Assembly: GCA_017524615.1 (NCBI GenBank) | Contig: JAFXVJ010000013.1 | Location: 1-64,000, forward strand | From: Clostridia bacterium | GTDB lineage: Bacteria; Bacillota; Clostridia; Christensenellales; Aristaeellaceae | Direction of reading: 5' to 3' | DNA length: 64,000 nt | Part shown: positions 1 through 8,034 of the stretch, piece by piece | Layout of the letters: each line of letters opens with the position of its first letter | Numbering within the stretch: the stretch's first letter is position 1 | Program-made: the position numbers and the translations under genes | Notes under the pieces: model-generated | What the model saw: the letters and a program-made list of their open reading frames with translations, nothing else | Told to the model about the DNA's origin: nothing | The model's database searches: none

Positions 1-102
1 AAAGAAGGAGGAGCGCGGGCAAGCGAAGCGCAGGCCGTGCGAATCCAGGCGCTTGCCTCCCCGGTGAGAGGCAAGCGACGCGGCATCAACCGAGAAAAAT
101 AG
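1..102 (+). other. possible 3' end of an upstream reading frame
   Basis: Reading frame 1 is open from the window edge to a TAG at 100-102 (33 codons), and the stop overlaps the AGAAGGAGGA that begins the second copy of the local repeat. It could be the C-terminus of a gene lying to the left, but the peptide is low-complexity and basic and part of it is repeat sequence. I do not recognise it; sequence to the left of the window would decide. Confidence 0.2.
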
Positions 103-141
103 AAGGAGGAGCGCGAGCAAGCGAAGCGCAGGCCGTGCGAA
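3..141. repeat. 41-bp direct repeat, two copies
   Basis: Positions 3-43 and 101-141 are the same 41-base sequence with one mismatch. Each copy starts with a strong Shine-Dalgarno-like AGAAGGAGGA and continues into a GCAAGCGAAGCGC-type stretch. The second copy runs to six bases before the GntR start codon at 147, so it forms the 5' leader of that gene. The spacing puts AGGAGG about 37 nt from the ATG, too far for ordinary use, unless the intervening GCGC-rich bases fold. It may be a local duplication or a dispersed intergenic repeat. Confidence 0.8.
50..77. other. perfect 10-bp stem-loop between the direct repeats
   Basis: CGCTTGCCTC at 50-59 pairs perfectly with GAGGCAAGCG at 68-77 around an 8-base loop. 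No T-run follows on either strand, so it is not a classical terminator. It lies between the two 41-bp repeats and may be a transcript end, a processing site or an operator. Confidence 0.6.
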
Positions 142-146
142 GTAAC

Positions 147-794
147 ATGGAACATAAAATGATCTCCATCGCGGATCAAGTTTTTGAAGAATTGGAGCAT
201 GACATCCTGTCCGGTACGTACGAACGGGATGAAGTGCTGACCGAAGTGAAGCTCAGTGAGCGATTGGGCGTCAGCCGCACCCCCATCCGGGAGGCACTGC
301 GCCGTCTGGCCCAGGAGCACATCATCGAATTGACCAGCAAGGGCGCCCGGGTCATCGGCATCGACAAATCCGACATATCCGATATTTGCGAAATCCGCCT
401 GCGTCTGGAGGGCTTGGCCGCGCGGTGGGCCGCGGAACGGGCCGACGAGGAGGGCGTCAGCATTCTTAAAGAAACCCTGGACCTGCAGGAATTCTATACC
501 CAGAAGGAGGATCCGGAGAGCATCAAGAATGCCGACAGTCGCTTCCACCAAACCATCTACACCCTCTGCGGCAGCACATCCATGCAGGATACATTGGAAC
601 CGTTGCACAGAAAACTGCTGAAATACCGCCGGGTTTCCGTGTCCGCGCACAGCCGGGCGGAGCAATCCCTGGCGGAGCACCGGGCCATCTACGAGGCCAT
701 CGCCGCCCACGATCCCGCCCGGGCTGAACAATTGACCATCCTGCACGTGCAGAACGCACGCGACAGCATCCTGTTAAGAGAGAAGGGAAACTGA
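147..794 (+). CDS. GntR-family (FadR/FCD subfamily) transcriptional regulator
   Basis: Predicted DNA-binding regulator of about 215 residues. The N-terminal winged helix-turn-helix includes the GntR signature SERLGVSRTPIREALRRL near residues 37-54. It is followed by an all-helical FCD ligand-binding domain with the usual R-x-x-LE and H-x-x-H type positions (RLRLEGLAA; FHQTIY; EHRAIYEAI). It ends one base before the aconitase start, so it is cotranscribed with acn and idh and probably responds to an organic acid such as citrate or a related compound; the ligand is inference. An in-frame GTG at 135 would add four residues. Neither start has a well-spaced Shine-Dalgarno sequence, because AGGAGG lies inside the upstream repeat. 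I chose the ATG. Confidence 0.88.
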   Translation: MEHKMISIADQVFEELEHDILSGTYERDEVLTEVKLSERLGVSRTPIREALRRLAQEHIIELTSKGARVIGIDKSDISDICEIRLRLEGLAARWAAERADEEGVSILKETLDLQEFYTQKEDPESIKNADSRFHQTIYTLCGSTSMQDTLEPLHRKLLKYRRVSVSAHSRAEQSLAEHRAIYEAIAAHDPARAEQLTILHVQNARDSILLREKGN

Positions 795-795
795 C

Positions 796-2724
796 ATGGG
801 ACGCACCATCGCGCAAAAGATCATTGCGGCGCATTTGGTATCCGGCGAAATGATCCCGGGGCATGAAATCGCCCTTCGGATCGACCAGACCCTGACCCAG
901 GACGCCACCGGCACCATGGCCTATCTGGCTCTGGAAAACATCGGCATCCCCCGGGTAAAAACGGAAAAATCCCTGGCCTATATCGACCACAACACCCTGC
1001 AGTGCGGCTTTGAAAACGCCGATGATCACCGCTATATCCAGTCCGTTGCCCGGAAATACGGCGTATACTTTTCCCGTCCCGGCAACGGCATCTGCCATCA
1101 GGTGCATCTGGAGCGCTTCGGAAAGCCCGGAAAAACCCTCATCGGCTCCGACAGCCACACCCCCACCGGCGGCGGCATCGGCATGCTGGCCATGGGTGCG
1201 GGCGGCATGGACGTTGCGGTCGCCATGGGCGGCGGCGCGTATCACATCACCATGCCGAAAATGTATAAGGTCAACTTGACGGGCCGGCTGTCCCCCTGGG
1301 TGACGGCCAAGGATGTGAGCCTGGAAATCCTGCGCATCCTGTCGGTGAAGGGCGGCGTGGGCGCCATCATCGAATGGGGCGGCGAGGGCATCGCCACCCT
1401 GTCGGTTCCCGAACGCGCCACCATCACCAACATGGGCACGGAGCTGGGCGCCACGACCTCCATTTTTCCATCCGACGAAGTCACCCGCGCATTTTTGAAA
1501 GCGCAGGGCCGCGAGGCTGATTATGTGCCTCTGGCCAGCGATCCGGACGCGGAATACGACCGGATCATCGATATTGATTTGTCTGCGCTGGAGCCGCTGC
1601 TGGCTTGCCCGCATTCCCCCGATAACGTAGCCCGGGCCGCGGACAAGGGAGATATCGCCGTTTCCCAGGTGTGCATCGGAAGCTGCACCAATTCCTCCCT
1701 GCGGGATATGCTGCGCGTGGCCGCCATCCTCAAGGGCAGGCGTATCGCCGATTCCGTCAGCCTGTCGATTTCCCCCGGCTCTCGCCAGGTGCTGACCATG
1801 CTGGCTCAATGCGGCGCGCTCAGCGATATGATCGCCGCCGGGGCCCGGATCCTGGAATGCGCCTGCGGGCCCTGCATTGGCATGGGCTTCTCTCCCGCCT
1901 CGGCAGGCGTGTCCGTGCGTACGTTCAACCGGAATTTTGAGGGCCGAAGCGGCACCAAGGACGGCCAGGTGTATCTGGCCTCACCGGAAACGGCCGCCGC
2001 TTCTGCCCTCACCGGCCGCATCACTGATCCGCGCACGCTGGGTGATTATCCGGATGTGGCGCTGCCGGAGACCTTCGTCATTGACGACGGCGGCGTGATC
2101 GCTCCGGCTCCCGAGGAAGAGGCGGAGCAGCTGTCCGTGGACCGCGGCCCCAATATCAAGCCCTTCCCCAAGGGTGAACCCCTGCCGGACGCCATTTCTC
2201 TGCCCATTTCCCTGAAAGTGGGCGACAACATCACCACCGATCACATCATGCCCGCCGGCGCCAAGGTGCTGCCCTATCGGAGCAACATTCCCAAGATGAG
2301 CGATTTCTGCTTTGGGGTCTGCGATGAAGCTTTCCCCGCCCGTGCCCGGAAGCTGGGACGCAGCTGCGTGGTGGGCGGCAGCAACTACGGCCAGGGCTCG
2401 AGCCGTGAGCACGCGGCGCTGGTGCCGCTGTATCTGGGTGTGCGCGTCGTGATCGCCAAGTCCTTCGCCCGCATCCACGCGGCCAATCTGATCAACGCCG
2501 GCATCCTGCCCTTGACCTTTGACGATCCCGCGGATTACGATGCGCTGGCCCAGGGCGATACGCTGATGCTGGATGGTATTCACGGTCAGCTGTCATCCGG
2601 CCATTTGACAGCTGTCACCACCGCCGGAAAAACCATCCGCCTATCCTATCCACTGACAGAAAGGCAGATCGCCATCCTCAAAGCGGGCGGGCTGCTGAAT
2701 TACACGAAGGAGGCAAGTTTATGA
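796..2724 (+). CDS. acn: aconitate hydratase (monomeric aconitase)
   Basis: Interconverts citrate and isocitrate in the cytosol through a [4Fe-4S] cluster. The 642-residue length fits the compact aconitases of anaerobic bacteria rather than the ~890-residue AcnA. Cluster ligands are visible as Cys297 (CIGSCTNSS) and Cys357/Cys360 (CGPC), at the spacing of the mitochondrial enzyme. The early SDSHTPTGGGIG motif and the C-terminal swivel domain with SNYGQGSSREHAA are intact. It starts 1 nt after the GntR stop and its stop overlaps the isocitrate dehydrogenase start by 4 nt (ATGA), so translation is coupled. With the next gene it makes 2-oxoglutarate from citrate, probably for glutamate synthesis. 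No citrate synthase gene is in the window. Confidence 0.95.
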   Translation: MGRTIAQKIIAAHLVSGEMIPGHEIALRIDQTLTQDATGTMAYLALENIGIPRVKTEKSLAYIDHNTLQCGFENADDHRYIQSVARKYGVYFSRPGNGICHQVHLERFGKPGKTLIGSDSHTPTGGGIGMLAMGAGGMDVAVAMGGGAYHITMPKMYKVNLTGRLSPWVTAKDVSLEILRILSVKGGVGAIIEWGGEGIATLSVPERATITNMGTELGATTSIFPSDEVTRAFLKAQGREADYVPLASDPDAEYDRIIDIDLSALEPLLACPHSPDNVARAADKGDIAVSQVCIGSCTNSSLRDMLRVAAILKGRRIADSVSLSISPGSRQVLTMLAQCGALSDMIAAGARILECACGPCIGMGFSPASAGVSVRTFNRNFEGRSGTKDGQVYLASPETAAASALTGRITDPRTLGDYPDVALPETFVIDDGGVIAPAPEEEAEQLSVDRGPNIKPFPKGEPLPDAISLPISLKVGDNITTDHIMPAGAKVLPYRSNIPKMSDFCFGVCDEAFPARARKLGRSCVVGGSNYGQGSSREHAALVPLYLGVRVVIAKSFARIHAANLINAGILPLTFDDPADYDALAQGDTLMLDGIHGQLSSGHLTAVTTAGKTIRLSYPLTERQIAILKAGGLLNYTKEASL

Positions 2725-3848
2725 ACCAGAACGCGATCGAACAGGCGGTCAATCATTACCGCGAATTGCTGCTCGCGCAAATTGATCGGGCAGAAAAAAT
2801 GAACAACGTTTCCGCCCCGGAAAAGAAGGATAAAACCGTCATCGGCGTGGTGGGCGGCGACGGCATCGGCCCCATCATCACACTGCAGGCGCAGCGTGCC
2901 CTGGAAGCGCTGCTCAAGGATGAAATCCAGGCGGGCGCCATCGAAATCCGTGCCATTGAGGGCTTGACCATTGAAAATCGTCTGGCCGTAGGCAAAGCGA
3001 TACCCGATGATGTGCTGGCCGCCATCAAGGAATGCGACGTGCTGCTCAAGGGCCCCACCACCACCCCCTCCGGCGGGGAACTGCTGGAAAGCGCCAATGT
3101 GGCATTGCGCCGGGAACTGGATCTGTACGCCAATGTGCGGCCCGTCTGCGTGCCGGAGGAAGGGATCGACTGGATGTTCTTCCGGGAAAACACGGAGGGC
3201 GAATACACTCTGGGCAGCAAGGGCATTGAGATCCCTGGGCTGCTGACCATGGATTTCAAGGTGACCACCGTTGCCGGCACCCGCCGCATTGCCCGGGCAG
3301 CCTTTGAGTATGCCCGGAAAAACGGCAAGACCCACGTGGCCATCGTGACCAAATCCAACATCATGAAGAAAACAGACGGCATGTTTTCCGTGCTGTGCCG
3401 TGAAATTGCCGCGGAATACCCGGAGATTCAGGCGGATGAGTACTTCATCGACATCATGAGCGCCAACCTGCTCAAAACCAACATGCGCGGCACTTTGCAG
3501 GTGTTCGTGATGCCCAACCTGTACGGCGACATCCTCACCGATGAGGCAGCTCAGATCCAGGGCGGCGTAGGCACCGCCGGCAGCGCCAACACCGGCGACC
3601 GCTATGCCATGTTTGAGGCCATTCACGGCTCCGCGCCCCGGATGATCGCCCGGGGCATGGGCGACTACGCCAATCCGGAAAGCATCCTCCGCGCCGCGGT
3701 GATGCTTCTGCGGCACATCGGTATGCCGGACAAGGCCGCGAAGCTGGCCGCCGCCATCGACGCCGCCAATAAGACCTCCCCCATCACCGGCTCAAAGGAA
3801 GGCGCCACCTGCGCCCAGTTCGGCGACGCGGTGATCGCGGCGCTGTAA
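2721..3848 (+). CDS. isocitrate/isopropylmalate-family dehydrogenase, probable isocitrate dehydrogenase
   Basis: Beta-decarboxylating dehydrogenase of 375 residues, expected to turn isocitrate into 2-oxoglutarate. Seen: the GGDGIGP start of the fold near residue 46; substrate arginines in NVALRRELDLYANVRPV; FFRENTEGEY; TKSNIMKKTDG; and the metal-binding aspartates around NLYGDILTDEAAQIQGG. Aconitase directly upstream (4-nt overlap) argues for isocitrate rather than isopropylmalate, since no leu genes are near. The cofactor loop reads HGSAPRMIARGMGDYANP. It is about three residues longer than the usual HGSAPDIAGKGIANP and has Arg where NAD enzymes have Asp, so NAD versus NADP use is open. About 30 extra N-terminal residues precede the core. 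Confidence 0.88.
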   Translation: MNQNAIEQAVNHYRELLLAQIDRAEKMNNVSAPEKKDKTVIGVVGGDGIGPIITLQAQRALEALLKDEIQAGAIEIRAIEGLTIENRLAVGKAIPDDVLAAIKECDVLLKGPTTTPSGGELLESANVALRRELDLYANVRPVCVPEEGIDWMFFRENTEGEYTLGSKGIEIPGLLTMDFKVTTVAGTRRIARAAFEYARKNGKTHVAIVTKSNIMKKTDGMFSVLCREIAAEYPEIQADEYFIDIMSANLLKTNMRGTLQVFVMPNLYGDILTDEAAQIQGGVGTAGSANTGDRYAMFEAIHGSAPRMIARGMGDYANPESILRAAVMLLRHIGMPDKAAKLAAAIDAANKTSPITGSKEGATCAQFGDAVIAAL

Positions 3849-3872
3849 CGGGATTCATATTCCGATGGTATG

Positions 3873-3921
3873 AAAAAGGCTGTCTGTATCCGGTCTGCTG
3901 ACGGATAAGACAGCCTTTTTT
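3873..3921. terminator. bidirectional intrinsic terminator (idh / phosphoribosyltransferase)
   Basis: AAAAAGGCTGTCT...CCG at 3873-3892 pairs with CGG...AGACAGCCTTTTT at 3902-3920, with a T-run on the plus strand and, through the A-run at its left edge, also on the minus strand. It can end both the gntR-acn-idh operon and the convergent phosphoribosyltransferase gene. Confidence 0.9.
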
Positions 3922-3944
3922 CTGCATGCAGATGGAGAAGCGTT

Positions 3945-4505
3945 TTAGTCCTTGATGCTCCCGTCCGGGTTGAACAGCGGCAGCTTTTCCAGGTAGATGA
4001 TATCATCCCGTTCGGTGGCCTCGCCCTCCGCCAGGATGGCCATTTTGCCCACGATGTTTCCGCCGGCCTGCTTGACCAGTTCCTCAACGGCGCGGAGGGA
4101 TTCGCCGGTGGAAATCACATCGTCCACGATCAGCACCCGGCGCCCACGCATGAAATCGGCGTCGTCCTGATCGATGCACAGGGTCTGTTCCTTGGCGGTG
4201 GTGATGGAATTCACCTTCACGGTGAACACATTCTTCATATATAGCTTGGGCACCTTGCGCGCGATCAGATACCGGTTGGTGCCGGCCTGGCGCGCCATTT
4301 CATAGGCCAGGGGGATGCCTTTGGCCTCGGCGGTGATCAGAACATCGTATTCCGGCGCCTTTTTCAGCAGATCCCGGGCGCAGGCCTGGGTCAATTCCAC
4401 GTCCCCGAAGATCACGAATCCGGCGATGTACAGGCTTTCATTCACCGGGCAGAGGGTCAATTCCCGTTCCAGCCCTGCCACATGCAAAGAATAGGTCATG
4501 CTCAT
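3945..4505 (-). CDS. phosphoribosyltransferase, adenine-phosphoribosyltransferase-like
   Basis: Type I PRTase fold protein of 186 residues, expected to join a purine-type base to PRPP with release of pyrophosphate. The PRPP-binding motif RVLIVDDVISTGES is at residues 123-136 with both acidic residues present, and the flexible-loop region ARKVPKLYMKN lies before it. The TAEAKGIPLAYEMARQ segment resembles APRT. The family is usually annotated adenine phosphoribosyltransferase, but the base specificity cannot be read from sequence. Start ATG 4505 has GAGGAAG about 9 nt upstream. It is monocistronic, has its own promoter, and the transcript leader contains two hairpins. Confidence 0.8.
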   Translation of the reverse strand: MSMTYSLHVAGLERELTLCPVNESLYIAGFVIFGDVELTQACARDLLKKAPEYDVLITAEAKGIPLAYEMARQAGTNRYLIARKVPKLYMKNVFTVKVNSITTAKEQTLCIDQDDADFMRGRRVLIVDDVISTGESLRAVEELVKQAGGNIVGKMAILAEGEATERDDIIYLEKLPLFNPDGSIKD

Positions 4506-4543
4506 GTTGTGTTCTTCCTCTCCACTTTGATCCTGTATTCAGG

Positions 4544-4589
4544 CGCGGCGCATGGCACGCCGCGGGCCTCACGCAACTTTTCAAGTTAC
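4544..4589 (-). promoter_or_regulatory. two hairpins in the phosphoribosyltransferase leader
   Basis: In the roughly 80-nt leader, positions 4573-4589 form a 7-bp stem with a 3-nt loop (one G-U pair), and 4544-4550 pairs perfectly with 4558-4564 (7 GC-rich pairs). No U-run follows the second stem. It does not match a purine riboswitch core that I can recognise. The role is unknown; transcript stability or attenuation are possible. Confidence 0.45.
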
Positions 4590-4594
4590 TGCTT

Positions 4595-4624
4595 ATTTTA
4601 ACAGGTATTCCCGTTGTTTGTCAA
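4595..4624 (-). promoter_or_regulatory. sigma-A promoter of the phosphoribosyltransferase gene
   Basis: On the minus strand TTGACA (4619-4624) is followed by an 18-nt spacer and TAAAAT (4595-4600). It is the only good promoter between the two divergent genes on this strand. Confidence 0.75.
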
Positions 4625-4704
4625 TCGTTCTTTCAGAAAATGCAAAAAACGAAAATGCAGCGCGCTTTCCCTGTTTTGTTTTTTTGTCAAACTGTGCTTT
4701 TTCG

Positions 4705-4733
4705 CTTTACTTTTTGGAAATATCTGATATAAT
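4705..4733 (+). promoter_or_regulatory. extended -10 promoter of the small lipoprotein gene
   Basis: TGATATAAT (TATAAT at 4728-4733) is a consensus extended -10 element. The -35 region CTTTAC at 4705-4710, 17 nt upstream, is weak, as is usual with extended -10 promoters. The start codon lies about 125 nt downstream. Confidence 0.65.
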
Positions 4734-4857
4734 GATTTTAACGTACGATCCGTTCAAAGCTGGCACAATCCATTTTGCGGGGATCAACGTTCGCTTTCAA
4801 ACAGTGGCCGCTGGCGTCAATAAGCGGCACATCAAAAAACAAAGGATGGTAGAGAGC

Positions 4858-5232
4858 ATGAAGAAAACGATTTGCCTGATTTCCCTCCTGATGGTGCTTG
4901 TGCTGGTGCTGACGGCCTGCGGCGGCGGTGGCGGCGGAAGCATCGAAGGCACCTGGAAGCTCACCGGTGGCGGCGGCGACGGCATCGGCAATGATTTCAC
5001 GCAAGCCCTGCAGATGATCAATTCCATGGGCGGCAGCGTGACCATGACCTTCAACAACGGCAAATTGACCATGAACATGAACCTGCTGGGCCAAACGCAG
5101 CAAGAAGAGACCACCTATAAGATCAATGGCAATAAACTGGAAGTTGAAGGCTCCACTTTGGACTTCTCCATCAATGGCAACACCCTGACCTTGACCGGCG
5201 AAGGCGCCTCCATGACCTTCACCCGTCAGTAA
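4858..5232 (+). CDS. small lipoprotein with a lipocalin-like (DUF5640-type) domain
   Basis: A 124-residue secreted lipoprotein. The signal peptide MKKTICLISLLMVLVLVLTAC ends in the lipobox LTAC with Cys20/21, followed by a Gly-rich linker. The mature part starts GTWKL and continues as alternating beta strands (VTMTFNNGKLTMNM; YKINGNKLEVEG; FSINGNTLTLTG), a pattern typical of small lipocalin-like lipoproteins of Firmicutes. No enzymatic motif is seen. I set the start at 4858 because the signal peptide begins there; the frame is open further upstream, but that part overlaps the promoter and has no signal. It is monocistronic, with its own promoter and terminator. Function unknown. Confidence 0.8.
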   Translation: MKKTICLISLLMVLVLVLTACGGGGGGSIEGTWKLTGGGGDGIGNDFTQALQMINSMGGSVTMTFNNGKLTMNMNLLGQTQQEETTYKINGNKLEVEGSTLDFSINGNTLTLTGEGASMTFTRQ

Positions 5233-5311
5233 TCTGATTTCCTTCCATGCGGGAGGATCAACCGTTTCCGGTTTCTGACGCATGGAATCCACCCTGAATG
5301 CATGATGAATC

Positions 5312-5349
5312 AACAGACTTTGGATAAAAAAGTCCAAAGTCTGTTTTTA
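5312..5349 (+). terminator. intrinsic terminator of the small lipoprotein gene
   Basis: AACAGACTTTGGA (5312-5324) pairs perfectly over 13 bp with TCCAAAGTCTGTT (5333-5345), followed by TTTTAT. Confidence 0.9.
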
Positions 5350-5417
5350 TCACAGGATGCTATAGCACTGTTCCTCTCCCCATCGCCCGGCTGAACCGTA
5401 CAGCATTGAATTTCTGC

Positions 5418-5446
5418 TTGCCCCCAATGCATTTCTTTGCTATAAT
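5418..5446 (+). promoter_or_regulatory. promoter of the phosphatase-argH-obgE-yhbY operon
   Basis: TTGCCC (5418-5423), a 17-nt spacer and TATAAT (5441-5446) with an extended TGC in front. The start codon is about 40 nt downstream. Confidence 0.75.
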
Positions 5447-5485
5447 GAGCGGGTACAAATGCACTGAGCAAGGCGGACACGCACC

Positions 5486-6619
5486 ATGATAACCACCCTT
5501 CAGCGGATTGCTTTTCCGGATCACCGGCGTATCCTGATGATTTCCGATCTGCACGGACACGCAGACGGCTTGCGGCATGTATTGCGTCAAGCGCGCTTCG
5601 GACCGGATGATATCCTGGTGATCGTGGGTGATCTGGTGGAAAAAGGCCCACAAAGCCTGGAAACGCTGCGGCTGGTGATGGCGTTGGAAAAGGAATGCAC
5701 GGTGTACCCGCTGATGGGCAATGTGGATCTGTGGCGGCTGGAATTCCTGCAAAGCGATGATCCGCGCAAATGGGAGGAAATGAAGCATTACTCCCTGCGC
5801 GCTAAAACCTGGTGGGGAAACAGCATGCTGGGCGAAATGTGTGCGGAGATCGGCATGCCGCTGACTGCTGAAACGGATATGGCCACGGTATTCCCCGAAA
5901 TCCAGCTGCATTTTGCCCCGGAAATCGCATTTCTGAGCGGCCTCATCACCATTCTGGATACCCAGCGCATCACCTTCGTTCACGGCGGGATCCCCCATGA
6001 GCGGCTGGACGAATTGGCAGGCACAGACGCCTATCCCCTGCTGAAATTCGACGATTTTTACAGCGCCGGTTTCTCTTTTCGAAAATACGTTGCCGTTGGC
6101 CATTGGCCTGCCGTACTGTACAGTCCGACGTATCCGGATTTTCGCCCGCTCATCGACCGGCGGCGCCGCATCATTTCCATGGACGGCGCCTGCGGCGTAA
6201 AGTCCGAAGGGCAATTGAACCTGCTGATCCTGCCCGACTGGCGAAGCGATGATTTTTCCCTCATCACCTGGGATGGGCTGCCCGTGATTCAGGCGCTGGA
6301 CGATCAGACGGGGTCTCCCGCTGAAAACGCCCGCTACATCCGATGGAACGATCACGCCATTTACGTTCAGCGGCGGGGCGGGCATCAATCCCTCATTCTG
6401 CACCACGGAATGCCCATGAATGTGCCCACGAGCTGCATTTTTGATCATGACGGCGTGCTCAGCTGCTCCGATATCACCGATTATCGCCTGCCCGTTTCCG
6501 CGGGCGATACGCTGCATTTGATTCTGCGGCTGCCCAACGGCTGCTATGTGAAAAAGAACGGCATCGCGGGCTGGTACATGGGCCGTTACACCCGTATCAC
6601 AGAGGAGGAACCATCATGA
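5486..6619 (+). CDS. PPP-type metallophosphoesterase
   Basis: A 377-residue protein whose N-terminal two thirds is a calcineurin-like phosphoesterase. Metal-binding motifs appear in order: SDLHGH (residues 20-25), GDLVEKG (48-54), GNVD (78-81), VHGG and VGHWP. The third motif has Val80 where the PPP family has the catalytic His of GNH, so activity may be altered. The last ~130 residues, rich in beta strands, are unlike the usual Ap4A hydrolase ends and I cannot assign them. The substrate is unknown. It heads an operon: its stop overlaps the argH start by 4 nt (ATGA), and it has its own promoter at 5418-5446. Confidence 0.75.
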   Translation: MITTLQRIAFPDHRRILMISDLHGHADGLRHVLRQARFGPDDILVIVGDLVEKGPQSLETLRLVMALEKECTVYPLMGNVDLWRLEFLQSDDPRKWEEMKHYSLRAKTWWGNSMLGEMCAEIGMPLTAETDMATVFPEIQLHFAPEIAFLSGLITILDTQRITFVHGGIPHERLDELAGTDAYPLLKFDDFYSAGFSFRKYVAVGHWPAVLYSPTYPDFRPLIDRRRRIISMDGACGVKSEGQLNLLILPDWRSDDFSLITWDGLPVIQALDDQTGSPAENARYIRWNDHAIYVQRRGGHQSLILHHGMPMNVPTSCIFDHDGVLSCSDITDYRLPVSAGDTLHLILRLPNGCYVKKNGIAGWYMGRYTRITEEEPS

Positions 6620-7998
6620 AGCTTTGGGGTGGACGATTCCAGAAAGAAACCAATCAAATGGTGGATGATTTCCATTCCTCCATTTCTTTCGATCGGCGCC
6701 TGTTTGCCCAGGATATACTGGGCAGCATGGCCCACGCCAGGATGCTTTGCCGCCAGGGCATCATCAGCCAGGAGGACGAGCAGGCCATACAGAGCGGCCT
6801 GCAAAGCATCCTGACCGATATGCAGGCGGGAAAAATCTCCTTTCCGCCGGAAAGTGAAGATATCCACATGCTGGTGGAGCAGATCCTGACGGAGCGCATC
6901 GGCGATGCGGGCAAGCGGCTGCACACCGGCCGCAGCCGCAACGATCAGGTGGCCACCGACATGCACCTGTATGCCAAGGATACCTGCGGCGATACCCTCG
7001 CGCTGCTGCGGGAATTGGAAGAGACGCTGCTTCAATTGGCAAAAAAGCACGCTGAGGATGTGATGCCGGGGTACACCCATCTGCAGCGGGCGCAGCCCGT
7101 TACCTTGGGCCATCACCTGATGGCGTATTTTGAAATGTTCAAGCGGGATATGATCCGCGTATGCCAGGCCCGGGACGCGGCGGACAGCTGTCCGCTCGGC
7201 AGCGGCGCTCTGGCCGGCACCACCTATCCCCTGGATCGCGCATTTACGGCCGCCGAACTGGGCTTTGCCCGGGTCTGCATGAACAGCCTGGACGGCGTCA
7301 GCGATCGGGATTTCCTGCTGGATTATCTGGCTGCCGCGTCCATCGGCATGATGCATTTATCGCGCTTCTGCGAAGAAATGGTGCTGTGGAGCAGCCTGGA
7401 ATTCGGTTTTCTTACCTTGGATGACGGCTTTGCCACCGGCTCCAGCATGATGCCGCAGAAAAAAAACCCCGATGTGGCTGAATTGATCCGCGGCAAAACG
7501 GGCCGGGTCTACGGGGATCTGCAGGCGCTGCTTACCGTGATGAAGGGCCTGCCCCTGGCCTATAACAAGGACATGCAGGAAGATAAAGAATCCTTCTTTG
7601 ACGCCCGCGACACCTGGCTCAAGTGCCTGCACGTTTTTACCGAAATGCTGAAAACTGCGTCGTTTCGCACCCAGCGGATGCATGACAGCGCCAGCGCGGG
7701 CTTTGCAAACGCCACCGACTGCGCTGATTATCTGGTGAAAAAGGGCGTGCCTTTCCGGGATGCTCACGCTGTGGCGGGGCGTCTGGTAGCCCATTGCCTC
7801 AGCAAGGGCTGCGCGCTGGATGATCTTTCCCTGGAGGAGCTGCGCTCCTTCTGTCCTGCGTTTGATAACGACGTGTACGCGGCCATTTCCCTGTCCTCCT
7901 GTGTGGCGGCCCGGAACCTGATCGGCGGACCCGCGCCGGAAAAGGTGCTGTCCGCCGTGGCGGCTGGCGAACAATGGCTGGCGGAACAAAAGCTGTGA
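6616..7998 (+). CDS. argH: argininosuccinate lyase
   Basis: Cleaves argininosuccinate to arginine and fumarate, the last step of arginine synthesis. The 460-residue length is normal. The N-terminus KLWGGRF is the family hallmark, TGRSRNDQ is present near residue 100, and the fumarase/lyase signature SSMMPQKKNPD begins at residue 276 with the catalytic serine. AGGAGG lies just upstream of ATG 6616, inside the end of the phosphatase gene. argG is not in the window, so the pathway is split on the chromosome. It shares a transcript with obgE and yhbY downstream. Confidence 0.97.
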   Translation: MKLWGGRFQKETNQMVDDFHSSISFDRRLFAQDILGSMAHARMLCRQGIISQEDEQAIQSGLQSILTDMQAGKISFPPESEDIHMLVEQILTERIGDAGKRLHTGRSRNDQVATDMHLYAKDTCGDTLALLRELEETLLQLAKKHAEDVMPGYTHLQRAQPVTLGHHLMAYFEMFKRDMIRVCQARDAADSCPLGSGALAGTTYPLDRAFTAAELGFARVCMNSLDGVSDRDFLLDYLAAASIGMMHLSRFCEEMVLWSSLEFGFLTLDDGFATGSSMMPQKKNPDVAELIRGKTGRVYGDLQALLTVMKGLPLAYNKDMQEDKESFFDARDTWLKCLHVFTEMLKTASFRTQRMHDSASAGFANATDCADYLVKKGVPFRDAHAVAGRLVAHCLSKGCALDDLSLEELRSFCPAFDNDVYAAISLSSCVAARNLIGGPAPEKVLSAVAAGEQWLAEQKL

Positions 7999-8034
7999 CC
8001 CATGCGTCAGCAATCGCTTTGATCGGAGGTATCC

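Noticed and set aside
4544-4624. Purine riboswitch upstream of the phosphoribosyltransferase
   Set aside because: The conserved three-way-junction core sequences are not present; only simple hairpins are seen.
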